From the NCBI GenBank assembly GCA_019113345.1, contig DXHQ01000078.1:1-64000 (forward strand): 64,000 bases of DNA. Direction: 5' to 3'. A model generated the notes under the pieces. The model saw only the letters and a list, made by a program, of their open reading frames with translations, ran no database searches and had not been told where the DNA came from. Position 1 is the stretch's first letter. Every line of letters begins with the position of its first letter. The stretch comes from Candidatus Faecalibacterium intestinigallinarum. Lineage in GTDB: Bacteria > Bacillota > Clostridia > Oscillospirales > Ruminococcaceae. Positions 37,305-45,255 of the stretch are shown piece after piece. A program made the translations under genes and the position numbers.

Positions 37305-37380
37305 ACCGGGGCGGACCTGCCGCCCTGCCCGCCGGGGGTCCTGTCCCCGCGGCATTTGAAAGTAGAGGAGAGTTTTGGTT

Positions 37381-38424
37381 ATGCGTAAGATTTCCCGTCG
37401 TTCCTTCCTGACTGTTTCTGCGGCTGCCGCCGCTGCCGGCGTTCTGGCAGCCTGCGGCGGTTCTTCGTCGTCTTCCACCGCGGCTTCGTCCTCCACCGCC
37501 TCGTCGGCGGCAAGCTCGGCGGCTGCGGACAGCGCCGCCCCGGCCGAGAGCTATACCGTCGGCATCTGCCAGCTGGTGCAGCACGAGGCCCTCGACGCCG
37601 CCACCCAGGGCTTCCAGGACGCGCTGGCAGAGCAGCTGGGCGACGCCGTCAGCTTTGATCTGCAGAACGCCCAGAACGATTCGGCCACCTGCGCCACCAT
37701 CTGCAACGGCTTTGTCTCGGCCGGCGTCGACCTGATCATGGCCAACGGTACCGCCGCGCTGCAGGCCGCGCAGGCCGCCACCGCCGATATCCCCATCCTG
37801 GGCACCTCCATCACCGAGTACGGCGTGGCCCTGGGCCTCGACGACTTCAGCGGCACGGTGGGCGGCAACATCTCGGGCACTTCCGACCTGGCGCCCCTCG
37901 AGGAGCAGGCGGCCATGATCGTGGAGTGGATGCCGGAAGCCAAGACTGCCGGCCTGCTCTACTGCTCGGCCGAGGCCAACAGCCAGTACCAGGTGGACGT
38001 GGTCCAGGCCGAGCTGGAAGCCGCCGGCCTGACCGTCACCCAGTACCCCTTCTCCGACTCGAACGACCTGTCCTCGGTCTGCCAGCAGGCCGCCACCGAG
38101 AGCGACGTCCTCTATGTCCCCACCGACAACACCGTCGCCGCCAACACCGGCATTGTGGACGGCATCTGCCGCCCGATGGGCAAGCCGGTCTTTGCGGGCG
38201 AGGAGGGCATCTGCCGCGGCTGCGGAGTGGCCACCCTGTCCATCAGCTACTACGACCTGGGCTACACCACCGGCGAGATGGCCGCCCAGATCCTGACCGG
38301 CGAGGCCGATATCTCGACCATGGCCATCCAGTACACCAACGTCACCAAGAAGTACAACCAGACCATCTGCGATGAGCTGGGCCTGACCGTGCCGGAAGGG
38401 TACGAGGCCATTGCCGAGGCGTAA
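37381..38424 (+). CDS. ABC transporter substrate-binding protein (TrpX/BMP-like family)
   Basis: MRKISRRSFLTVSAAAAAAGVLAACGG; YTVGICQLVQHEALDAATQGFQDAL...FVSAGVDLIMANGTAALQAAQAATADIPILGTSITEYG. Confidence 0.93.
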   Translation: MRKISRRSFLTVSAAAAAAGVLAACGGSSSSSTAASSSTASSAASSAAADSAAPAESYTVGICQLVQHEALDAATQGFQDALAEQLGDAVSFDLQNAQNDSATCATICNGFVSAGVDLIMANGTAALQAAQAATADIPILGTSITEYGVALGLDDFSGTVGGNISGTSDLAPLEEQAAMIVEWMPEAKTAGLLYCSAEANSQYQVDVVQAELEAAGLTVTQYPFSDSNDLSSVCQQAATESDVLYVPTDNTVAANTGIVDGICRPMGKPVFAGEEGICRGCGVATLSISYYDLGYTTGEMAAQILTGEADISTMAIQYTNVTKKYNQTICDELGLTVPEGYEAIAEA

Positions 38425-38456
38425 GCCGGCTTACATTTTAGAAGCGTTGCACGGAC

Positions 38457-38486
38457 GGCCGTCAGGGCAGTTTTGCCCTGGCGGTC
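38457..38486 (+). other. strong intergenic RNA hairpin between SBP and permease genes
   Basis: GGCCGTCAGGGCA-GTTT-TGCCCTGGCGGTC, 13-bp stem with two G-U pairs, no following T run. Confidence 0.65.
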
Positions 38487-38552
38487 GCCTCTGCGCTTGT
38501 ATAGGATCCGCCGCGAACCGGCGGCAAAACGTCAAAAACAGGAGGAATCATT

Positions 38553-39500
38553 TTGGAAGTCTTAGCAAGACTGGCAAACCTGCCCGGCGCGCTGCCGGGG
38601 GCCTGCGCACAGGGCCTGATCTGGGGCATCATGGCCATCGGCGTCTATCTGACCTACCGCATTCTGGATGTGGCCGACCTGACGGTGGACAACTCCTTCG
38701 GCACCGGCGGCGCGGTCTGCGTCATGGCCCTGCTCTCGGGCCAGAACGTCTGGACCGCCCTCATCCTGGCCTTTGCCGCCGGCCTGGCCTGCGGCCTTGT
38801 CACCGGATTGCTGCACACCTTCATGGGCATCCCGGCCATCCTCGCCGGCATCCTGACCCAGCTGGCCCTCTACTCGGTCAACCTGAAGATCATGGGCAAG
38901 GCCAACCAGTCCATCAATGTGGACAAGTACGACCTGCTCATCTCGCTGCGCTGGGTCAAGGAGTTCGCCCTCCACAACCCCGTCATCATGGTCATCCTGA
39001 TCACCGTCATCCTGATCGGGATCCTCTACTGGTTCTTCGGCACCGAGCTGGGCTGCGCCATCCGCGCCACCGGCTCCAACCCCCACATGAGCCGGGCCCA
39101 GGGCATCAACACCGATTTCAATGTGGTGCTGGGCCTGGCCGTCTCCAACGGCCTGGTCGCCCTGTCGGGCGCTCTGCTGGCCCAGTACCAGGGCTTTGCC
39201 GACGTCAGCATGGGCCGCGGCGCCATCGTCATCGGCCTGGCCGCCGTCATCATCGGCGAGACCATCTTCAGCCGCATCTTCCATAACTTCGCGCTCAAGC
39301 TGGTCGCCGTTTCGATCGGCGCCGTGATCTATTATATCGTCCTGCAGCTGGTTTTGACACTGGGCTTCGACGCCAACCTCCTCAAGCTGCTGTCGGCCGT
39401 GGTGGTGGCCATCTTCCTGGCGGTACCCTACTGGAAGGGCAAGTATTTCTCAAAGCCGGTCTCCAAAAAGGCCCAGAAGGAGGAACAGCCCCATGCTTGA
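38553..39500 (+). CDS. ABC transporter permease
   Basis: GLIWGIMAIGVYLTYRILDVADLTVDNSFGTGGAV...GIPAILAGILTQLALYSVNLKIMGKAN; TTG start with RBS AGGAGG. Confidence 0.93.
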   Translation: MEVLARLANLPGALPGACAQGLIWGIMAIGVYLTYRILDVADLTVDNSFGTGGAVCVMALLSGQNVWTALILAFAAGLACGLVTGLLHTFMGIPAILAGILTQLALYSVNLKIMGKANQSINVDKYDLLISLRWVKEFALHNPVIMVILITVILIGILYWFFGTELGCAIRATGSNPHMSRAQGINTDFNVVLGLAVSNGLVALSGALLAQYQGFADVSMGRGAIVIGLAAVIIGETIFSRIFHNFALKLVAVSIGAVIYYIVLQLVLTLGFDANLLKLLSAVVVAIFLAVPYWKGKYFSKPVSKKAQKEEQPHA

Positions 39501-40287
39501 CATCCAGAACATTTCCAAGACCTTCAACCCCGGTACCGTCAACGAAAAGACGGCGCTGAACGGGCTGTCCCTCCACCTGAACGAGGGCGATTTCGTCACC
39601 GTCATCGGCGGCAACGGCGCGGGCAAATCCACCATGCTGAACGCGGTGGCCGGCGTCTGGCCGGTGGACGAGGGCAGGATCATGATCGACGGCACCGACG
39701 TCACCCGGCTGAGCGAGCATCAGCGGGCCAAATACATCGGCCGGGTCTTTCAGGACCCCATGACCGGCACCGCCGCCACCATGCAGATCGAAGAAAACCT
39801 GGCCCTGGCCGCCCGCCGCGGTAAGCCCCGCACCCTCCGCATCGGCATCACCCGCAAGGAGCGGGAGGAATACAAAGAGCTGCTCAAGAGCCTTGACCTC
39901 GGCCTGGAGAACCGGCTCACCGCCCGGGTGGGGCTGCTGTCGGGCGGACAGCGCCAGGCGCTGACCCTGCTGATGGCCACCATGAACCGGCCCAAGCTGC
40001 TGCTGCTGGACGAGCACACCGCCGCCCTCGACCCCAAGACCGCCCTCAAGGTGCTGACCCTCTCAGCCAAGCTGGTGGCTGAAAACCACCTGACCACCCT
40101 GATGATCACCCACAACATGAAGGACGCCATCAAATACGGCAACCGCCTGATCATGATGCACGAGGGACACATCATCTACGACGTGAGCGGCGAGGAAAAG
40201 CAGAAGCTCCACGTCTCCGACCTGCTGGCCAAGTTCCAGACCGCCAGCGGCGGCGAATTTGCCAACGACCGCATGATCCTCTCCTGA
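39493..40287 (+). CDS. ABC transporter ATP-binding protein
   Basis: VIGGNGAGKSTMLNAVAG Walker A, LLSGGQRQALTLLMA signature, LLLLDEHTAALDP Walker B. Confidence 0.96.
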   Translation: MLDIQNISKTFNPGTVNEKTALNGLSLHLNEGDFVTVIGGNGAGKSTMLNAVAGVWPVDEGRIMIDGTDVTRLSEHQRAKYIGRVFQDPMTGTAATMQIEENLALAARRGKPRTLRIGITRKEREEYKELLKSLDLGLENRLTARVGLLSGGQRQALTLLMATMNRPKLLLLDEHTAALDPKTALKVLTLSAKLVAENHLTTLMITHNMKDAIKYGNRLIMMHEGHIIYDVSGEEKQKLHVSDLLAKFQTASGGEFANDRMILS

Positions 40288-40305
40288 ACATAGCAACACA
40301 ACAGG

Positions 40306-40345
40306 AAACGCCCGGCGCTCTTTTGCAGAGCACCGGGCGTTTTCG
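40306..40345. terminator. intrinsic terminator
   Basis: AAACGCCCGGCGCTC-ttttgca-GAGCACCGGGCGTTTTC. Confidence 0.85.
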
Positions 40346-40378
40346 CAGCCGCTTCCGTCAGAGGGACGGAAGGGCGGA

Positions 40379-40633
40379 TCATCGCGCCAGTTTGCGGGCG
40401 ACCCAGATGCAGACGCAGGCGCCCGCCACCGAGACGACGAAGTCGCCCACAAAGCCGGTGGCGCGCAGGCCGATCAGGCCCAGCAGAAAGCTGCCTACAA
40501 AGCCGCCCAGCATACCCAGCACAATGTTGTGCAGGGTGGAGGCGGGATAAGTCCCCATCAGGCGGCCGGCCACATAGCCGGCCAGCGCGCCCACAATGAG
40601 GCTGAAAATGACGTTGACGATGGAAAAGAGCAT
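40379..40633 (-). CDS. GlsB/YeaQ/YmgE family stress response membrane protein
   Basis: MLFSIVNVIFSLIVGALAGYVAGRLMG...HNIVLGMLGGFVGSFLLGLIGL. Confidence 0.92.
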   Translation of the reverse strand: MLFSIVNVIFSLIVGALAGYVAGRLMGTYPASTLHNIVLGMLGGFVGSFLLGLIGLRATGFVGDFVVSVAGACVCIWVARKLAR

Positions 40634-40659
40634 AAAGTATAAACCTCCTGTAGATTGGG

Positions 40660-41352
40660 TCAGACCGGCGCCGGCTGGGCGTTCTGGGCCTCGCGGGCGG
40701 TGCGGCAGATGCCGGCCAGGCAGCACCTGTCGCAGGCCGGCCGGCGGGCGTCGCAGACGGCACGCCCGTGCAGCACAAAGCGGTGGCAGAGATCGCTGCC
40801 CTCCTCGGGCGGGATGATCTGCCACAGCAGCATCTCCACCTTCTGCGGCTCCTTGACGCCGTCCACCAGGCCGATGCGGTTGCACAGCCGGATGCAGTGG
40901 GTGTCGGTGACGATGGCCGGCTTGCCGAACACGTCCCCCATGATGAGGTTGGCGCTCTTGCGGCCGACGCCGGGCAGGGCAAGCAGTTCTTCAAAGGTGG
41001 TGGGCACCTGGCAGTCGTACTTGTCCCGCAGGATGCGCATACAGGCCGAGATGTCCCGCGCCTTGGAGCGGCCCAGACCGCAGGGTTTGACGATGGCCTC
41101 GATCTCCTCCGGTTCGGCGGCGGCCAGGGCGGCCACGCCGGGGTACTTGGCAAAGAGCTCTTCCACCACCACGTTGACCCGCGCGTCGGTGCACTGGGCC
41201 GCCAGCCGGACGCTGACCAGCAGCTGCCAGGCGTCGGCATAGTCGAGGGTGCAGGCGGCGTCGGGATATTCCGCCTTCAGCCGCTCGATAACGGCGAGGG
41301 CCAGTTCCTTTTTGGCCGCGAGCTCGGCGGCCGGCATCTGCTTTCTGGGCAT
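40660..41352 (-). CDS. nth: endonuclease III
   Basis: LLALPGVGRKSANLIMGDVFGKPAIVTDTHCIRLCNRIGLVD; Fe-S cysteines CDARRPACDRCCLAGIC. Confidence 0.96.
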   Translation of the reverse strand: MPRKQMPAAELAAKKELALAVIERLKAEYPDAACTLDYADAWQLLVSVRLAAQCTDARVNVVVEELFAKYPGVAALAAAEPEEIEAIVKPCGLGRSKARDISACMRILRDKYDCQVPTTFEELLALPGVGRKSANLIMGDVFGKPAIVTDTHCIRLCNRIGLVDGVKEPQKVEMLLWQIIPPEEGSDLCHRFVLHGRAVCDARRPACDRCCLAGICRTAREAQNAQPAPV

Positions 41353-41414
41353 GGGCGTTCCTCCTTGTCGGTTCCTGCAAGTGATGATACCACGTTTTCC
41401 CCCGTTTGTAAACC

Positions 41415-41443
41415 TTGTCCTTTTGCGCAAAATGCTGTATAAT
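41415..41443 (+). promoter_or_regulatory. sigma-A-type promoter upstream of rarA
   Basis: TTGTCC N17 TATAAT (41438-41443). Confidence 0.7.
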
Positions 41444-41501
41444 ATCCAATAGAATGGCAAATCGTAATCATTCGCAGTAATCAGGAAAGGAGGCGGCAGC
41501 C

Positions 41502-42767
41502 ATGCGCGAACCTCTGGCGCAGCGCCTGCGGCCCAAGACGCTGGCCGAAGTCTGCGGCCAGCAGCACCTGCTGGCCCCGGGGCGGGTGTTCCGCCGCACC
41601 ATCGACAGCGGCAGCATCCCCAACATGATCTTTTACGGTCCGTCCGGCACCGGCAAGACCACCGTGGCCCGCATCATCGCCGAAAACAGCGGCATGACGT
41701 TGCACAAACTGAACGGCACTTCCTGCGGGACGGGGGACATCAAGGCGGTGTTCAAGGACATCGGCACCCTGGCCGGCGCGGGGGGCATCCTGCTCTATCT
41801 CGACGAGATCCAGTACCTGAACAAAAAGCAGCAGCAGAGCCTGCTGGAATGCCTCGAGGAGGGCACCGTCACCCTCATCGCCTCCACCACCGAAAACCCC
41901 TATTTCTATATTTACAATGCGCTGCTCTCCCGCTGCACCGTCTTTGAGTTCAAGAGCCTGACGGCGGCCGACGTCGAGCAGGGCATCCGCCACGCGGCGG
42001 CCCGCCTTTCGGCCGAGGGGGAGCCGGTCACGGTCACCGACGAGGCGGCGCAGTACCTGGCCGAGAGCGCCGGCGGCGATATGCGCAAGGCCCTGGGCAG
42101 CCTGGAGTTTGCGGTGGCCGCTGCCGAGACCGGCCCCGAGGGCAAGCTGGTCACCCTCGAGATGATCCGGCAGGTGACCAGACGGACCGCCATGCGGTAC
42201 GACAAGGACGGCGACGAGCACTACGACATCGTCTCGGCCTACCAGAAGTCGATGCGGGGCTCCGACCCCGACGCGGCGCTGCACTATCTGGCCCGGCTTT
42301 TGGAGGCGGGGGACCTGCCCTCGGCCTGCCGGCGGCTGATGGTCTGCGCCTGCGAGGATGTGGGACTGGCCTACCCGCAGATCATCCCCATCGTCAAGGC
42401 GGCGGTGGACGCGGCCAATATGCTGGGCCTGCCCGAGGCCCGCATCCCGCTGGCTGACGCGGTGATCCTGGTCTCGACCAGCCCCAAGTCCAACAGCGGG
42501 GAGGCCGCCATCGACGCGGCCCTGGCCGACGTGCGGGCGGGGCGGACCGGGCCGGTGCCCCGCCAGCTGCAGAACAAGCACTTCGACGGGGCCGACGCTC
42601 TGGTCAAAGGGCAGAACTACAAGTACGCCCAGGAGTACAAAAACCACTGGGTGGCCCAGCAGTATCTGCCCGACGCCATCAAGGACGCCCATTACTACAC
42701 CTACGGCGACAACCGCACCGAACAGGCCGCCAAAGCCTACTGGGACCGGATCAAAGGGGATGGGTGA
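41502..42767 (+). CDS. rarA: replication-associated recombination protein A (AAA+ ATPase)
   Basis: PLAQRLRPKTLAEVCGQQHLL...NMIFYGPSGTGKTTVARIIA...LYLDEIQYLNKKQQQSLLECLEEGTVTLIASTTENP. Confidence 0.95.
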   Translation: MREPLAQRLRPKTLAEVCGQQHLLAPGRVFRRTIDSGSIPNMIFYGPSGTGKTTVARIIAENSGMTLHKLNGTSCGTGDIKAVFKDIGTLAGAGGILLYLDEIQYLNKKQQQSLLECLEEGTVTLIASTTENPYFYIYNALLSRCTVFEFKSLTAADVEQGIRHAAARLSAEGEPVTVTDEAAQYLAESAGGDMRKALGSLEFAVAAAETGPEGKLVTLEMIRQVTRRTAMRYDKDGDEHYDIVSAYQKSMRGSDPDAALHYLARLLEAGDLPSACRRLMVCACEDVGLAYPQIIPIVKAAVDAANMLGLPEARIPLADAVILVSTSPKSNSGEAAIDAALADVRAGRTGPVPRQLQNKHFDGADALVKGQNYKYAQEYKNHWVAQQYLPDAIKDAHYYTYGDNRTEQAAKAYWDRIKGDG

Positions 42768-42796
42768 ATCGTTTGGAACAAGGAGGAACACAAGGG

Positions 42797-43195
42797 ATGC
42801 GCTACTCCAAACAGAGGGAACTGGTCATGCAGCAGGTCGAGGCGCTGCACGACCATCCGACCGCGGAAGAGATCTATCACTGTGCCCGCCGGGAGTGTCC
42901 GGGGCTCAGCCTCGGCACCGTCTACCGCAACCTGAACAGTCTGGTGGAGGCCGGGCGGGTCCGGCGGGTGTCCATCCCGGGCCAGCCCGACCGCTTTGAC
43001 CACACCCTGGCCTGGCACGGGCACCTGTACTGCACCGGGTGCGGCCGGGTGGAGGACCTCGACCTCGACCCCGGCGTCGTCCGGCAGCTGCTGGACGGGC
43101 AGCCCGGCCGGGTCACCGACTGCGTCGTGACCTGGATCGGCCTGTGCGAGGCCTGCGCCCGGCAGGCGGAAGCGGCCCCGGCCGCCGCACTGTGA
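42797..43195 (+). CDS. Fur family transcriptional regulator (PerR-like)
   Basis: HPTAEEIYHCARRECPGLSLGTVYRNLNSLVEAGRVRRV; two CxxC motifs. Confidence 0.9.
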   Translation: MRYSKQRELVMQQVEALHDHPTAEEIYHCARRECPGLSLGTVYRNLNSLVEAGRVRRVSIPGQPDRFDHTLAWHGHLYCTGCGRVEDLDLDPGVVRQLLDGQPGRVTDCVVTWIGLCEACARQAEAAPAAAL

Positions 43196-43214
43196 TCTTT
43201 TGCGAAATTTTCCC

Positions 43215-43243
43215 TTGTTTCGCACCGGAGAAACCTGTATAAT
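43215..43243 (+). promoter_or_regulatory. sigma-A-type promoter upstream of miaB
   Basis: TTGTTT N17 TATAAT (43238-43243). Confidence 0.65.
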
Positions 43244-43329
43244 AGGTAAGATAGAGGCGGGGCCAAGGCCCGGCTTTCTGAGAGATTGAGCCCCGGGCCA
43301 TGGACCCGCGGGGTAAGGATGGTAGATCG

Positions 43330-44718
43330 TTGGAATATCAAAGATACGAACATAACGCCGCGGCGGCCGAGCTGGTCGGCCGCCATTACGACACGCCGCC
43401 CCTGGCCTTTGTGCACAGCTACGGCTGCCAGCAGAACGTCAACGACGGCGAGCGGATCAAGGGGGTCCTGGTGGACATCGGCTACGGCCTGTGCGATGCC
43501 CCCGAGGACGCCGACCTGATCCTCTTCAACACCTGCGCCGTGCGGGAGCACGCCGAGCAGAGGGTCTTTGGCAACGTGGGGGCCCTCAAGGGCCTCAAGG
43601 AGAAAAAGCCGGGCCTCATCATCGGGCTGTGCGGCTGCATGGCCAACCAGAAGCAGGTGGTGGAAAAGCTGCGCCGCAGCTACCCCTACGTCGACCTGGT
43701 CTTTGGGGTGGACGGCATCGACACCCTGCCGGCCCTTCTGGCCCGCAAGCTGGAAGAGAAAAAGCGGATCCTGCTGGAGCCGGCCCAGCGCCCGGTCATC
43801 GTCGAGGGCATCCCCATCCGGCGGGAGAGCGAGTTCCGGGCCTGGCTGCCCATCATGTATGGGTGCGACAACTTCTGCACCTACTGCATCGTGCCCTACG
43901 TCCGCGGCCGGGAGAAAAGCCGCCGCCCGGGGGACATCCTGGCCGAGTTCAAAGGGCTGGTGGCCGCCGGCTACAAGGAGATCACCCTTCTGGGACAGAA
44001 CGTCAACAGCTACGGCAAGGGGCTGGATGAGGAAGAGAAGATGGACTTCTCCGATCTGCTCAACCTGCTCTGCGCCGTGCCGGGTGATTACCACATCCGC
44101 TTTATGACCAGCCACCCCAAGGACGCCAGCCGCAAGCTGATCGACACCATCGCGGCCCAGCCCCATCTGTGCAAGCACCTGCACCTGCCGGTGCAGTGCG
44201 GGTCGGACCGGCTGCTGGAAAAGATGAACCGCCACTACACGGTGGAACACTACCTCGACCTGATCGAGTACGCCCGCGAGCGGGTGCCGGGCATCACCTT
44301 CTCCAGCGACATCATCGTCGGCTTCCCCGGCGAAACCGAGGAGGATTTTCAGGGCACCCTCGACCTGGTCCGCAGGGTGGGGTATATGCAGCTGTTCACC
44401 TTTATTTACTCCAAGAGGGAGGGCACGCCGGCGGCTTCCTACCCCGACCCCACCCCCCGCGCCGAAAAGACCGACCGGATGGCCCGGCTGCTGAAAACCC
44501 AGGACGAGATCGCCATGGCCCTGGTCAAGGCCCAGGTGGGGCAGACCGTCCGGGTCCTGGTCGAGGGTTCCGGCCGGGCGGAGGGGACCCTCTCGGGCCG
44601 GCTGGACAACAACCTGACCGTCGAGTTTGCCGGGGAAGAGGCCCTGCTGGGCCAATACGCCCGAGTGAAACTGACCGGCGCGCGGGCCACCGTCCTGCTG
44701 GGCGAATTATCAGTGTAA
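43330..44718 (+). CDS. miaB: tRNA-2-methylthio-N6-dimethylallyladenosine synthase
   Basis: HSYGCQQNVNDGERIKG; MYGCDNFCTYCIVPYVRGREKSRRP radical SAM CxxxCxxC. TTG 43330 has an AAGGA upstream; ORF track start at 43300 is the alternative. Confidence 0.94.
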   Translation: MEYQRYEHNAAAAELVGRHYDTPPLAFVHSYGCQQNVNDGERIKGVLVDIGYGLCDAPEDADLILFNTCAVREHAEQRVFGNVGALKGLKEKKPGLIIGLCGCMANQKQVVEKLRRSYPYVDLVFGVDGIDTLPALLARKLEEKKRILLEPAQRPVIVEGIPIRRESEFRAWLPIMYGCDNFCTYCIVPYVRGREKSRRPGDILAEFKGLVAAGYKEITLLGQNVNSYGKGLDEEEKMDFSDLLNLLCAVPGDYHIRFMTSHPKDASRKLIDTIAAQPHLCKHLHLPVQCGSDRLLEKMNRHYTVEHYLDLIEYARERVPGITFSSDIIVGFPGETEEDFQGTLDLVRRVGYMQLFTFIYSKREGTPAASYPDPTPRAEKTDRMARLLKTQDEIAMALVKAQVGQTVRVLVEGSGRAEGTLSGRLDNNLTVEFAGEEALLGQYARVKLTGARATVLLGELSV

Positions 44719-44757
44719 CAGAAGGAAAAGATAGAAAAAACAAAAGGAGACACCACA

Positions 44758-45165
44758 ATGGATTGCATCGACCTTTTCAAGCGCGCCGCCATGGCGCTGC
44801 AGACCGACCGCCGCTACCTGGCCCTGGACCAGGCCCGCAAGATGAACGACAGCGACGAAGAGCTGCAGAACATGATCGGCGAATTCAACCTCGCCCGGAT
44901 GGACCTGAACAATGAGATCGGCAAGCCGGAGCGCAACGACGCCCGCATCGCCGAGCTGAACGAGAAGGTGAACACCCTCTACGGCCAGATCATGAGCGAC
45001 GAGGGGATGGTGGCCTACAACGAGGCCAAGCGGGAGTGCGAGGCTCTGGTCAACTATATCGACGCCATCATCAACGCCGCGATGAACGGCGGCGACCCGA
45101 TGGCGGTCCAGGAGCCCTCGGCTTCCTGCACCGGCAGCTGCTCCACCTGCGGCGGCTGCGGCTAA
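44758..45165 (+). CDS. YlbF family regulator with cysteine-rich C-terminus
   Basis: LALDQARKMNDSDEELQNMIGEFNLARMDLNNEIGKPERNDARIAELNEKVNTLYGQIMSDEGMVAYNEAKRECEALVNYIDAIINAA; tail CTGSCSTCGGCG. Confidence 0.88.
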   Translation: MDCIDLFKRAAMALQTDRRYLALDQARKMNDSDEELQNMIGEFNLARMDLNNEIGKPERNDARIAELNEKVNTLYGQIMSDEGMVAYNEAKRECEALVNYIDAIINAAMNGGDPMAVQEPSASCTGSCSTCGGCG

Positions 45166-45171
45166 GAGCGC

Positions 45172-45206
45172 AACGCGGCTGCGGCACAAGCACAGCCGCG
45201 TTTCCT
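45172..45206 (+). terminator. intrinsic terminator
   Basis: AACGCGGCTG...CAGCCGCGTTTCCTT. Confidence 0.65.
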
Positions 45207-45255
45207 TGTCCCTGCCCGGTTACGGGCCACAAACCGCAGAAAGAAGGGGGATGCC

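Noticed and set aside
43258-43330. Possible TPP-like riboswitch (CTGAGAG in a GC-rich leader before miaB)
   Set aside because: Lacks the conserved second TPP segment (ACCTGATCTGGGTAATGCCAGCG-type) and miaB is not a thiamine gene; likely just a structured leader.
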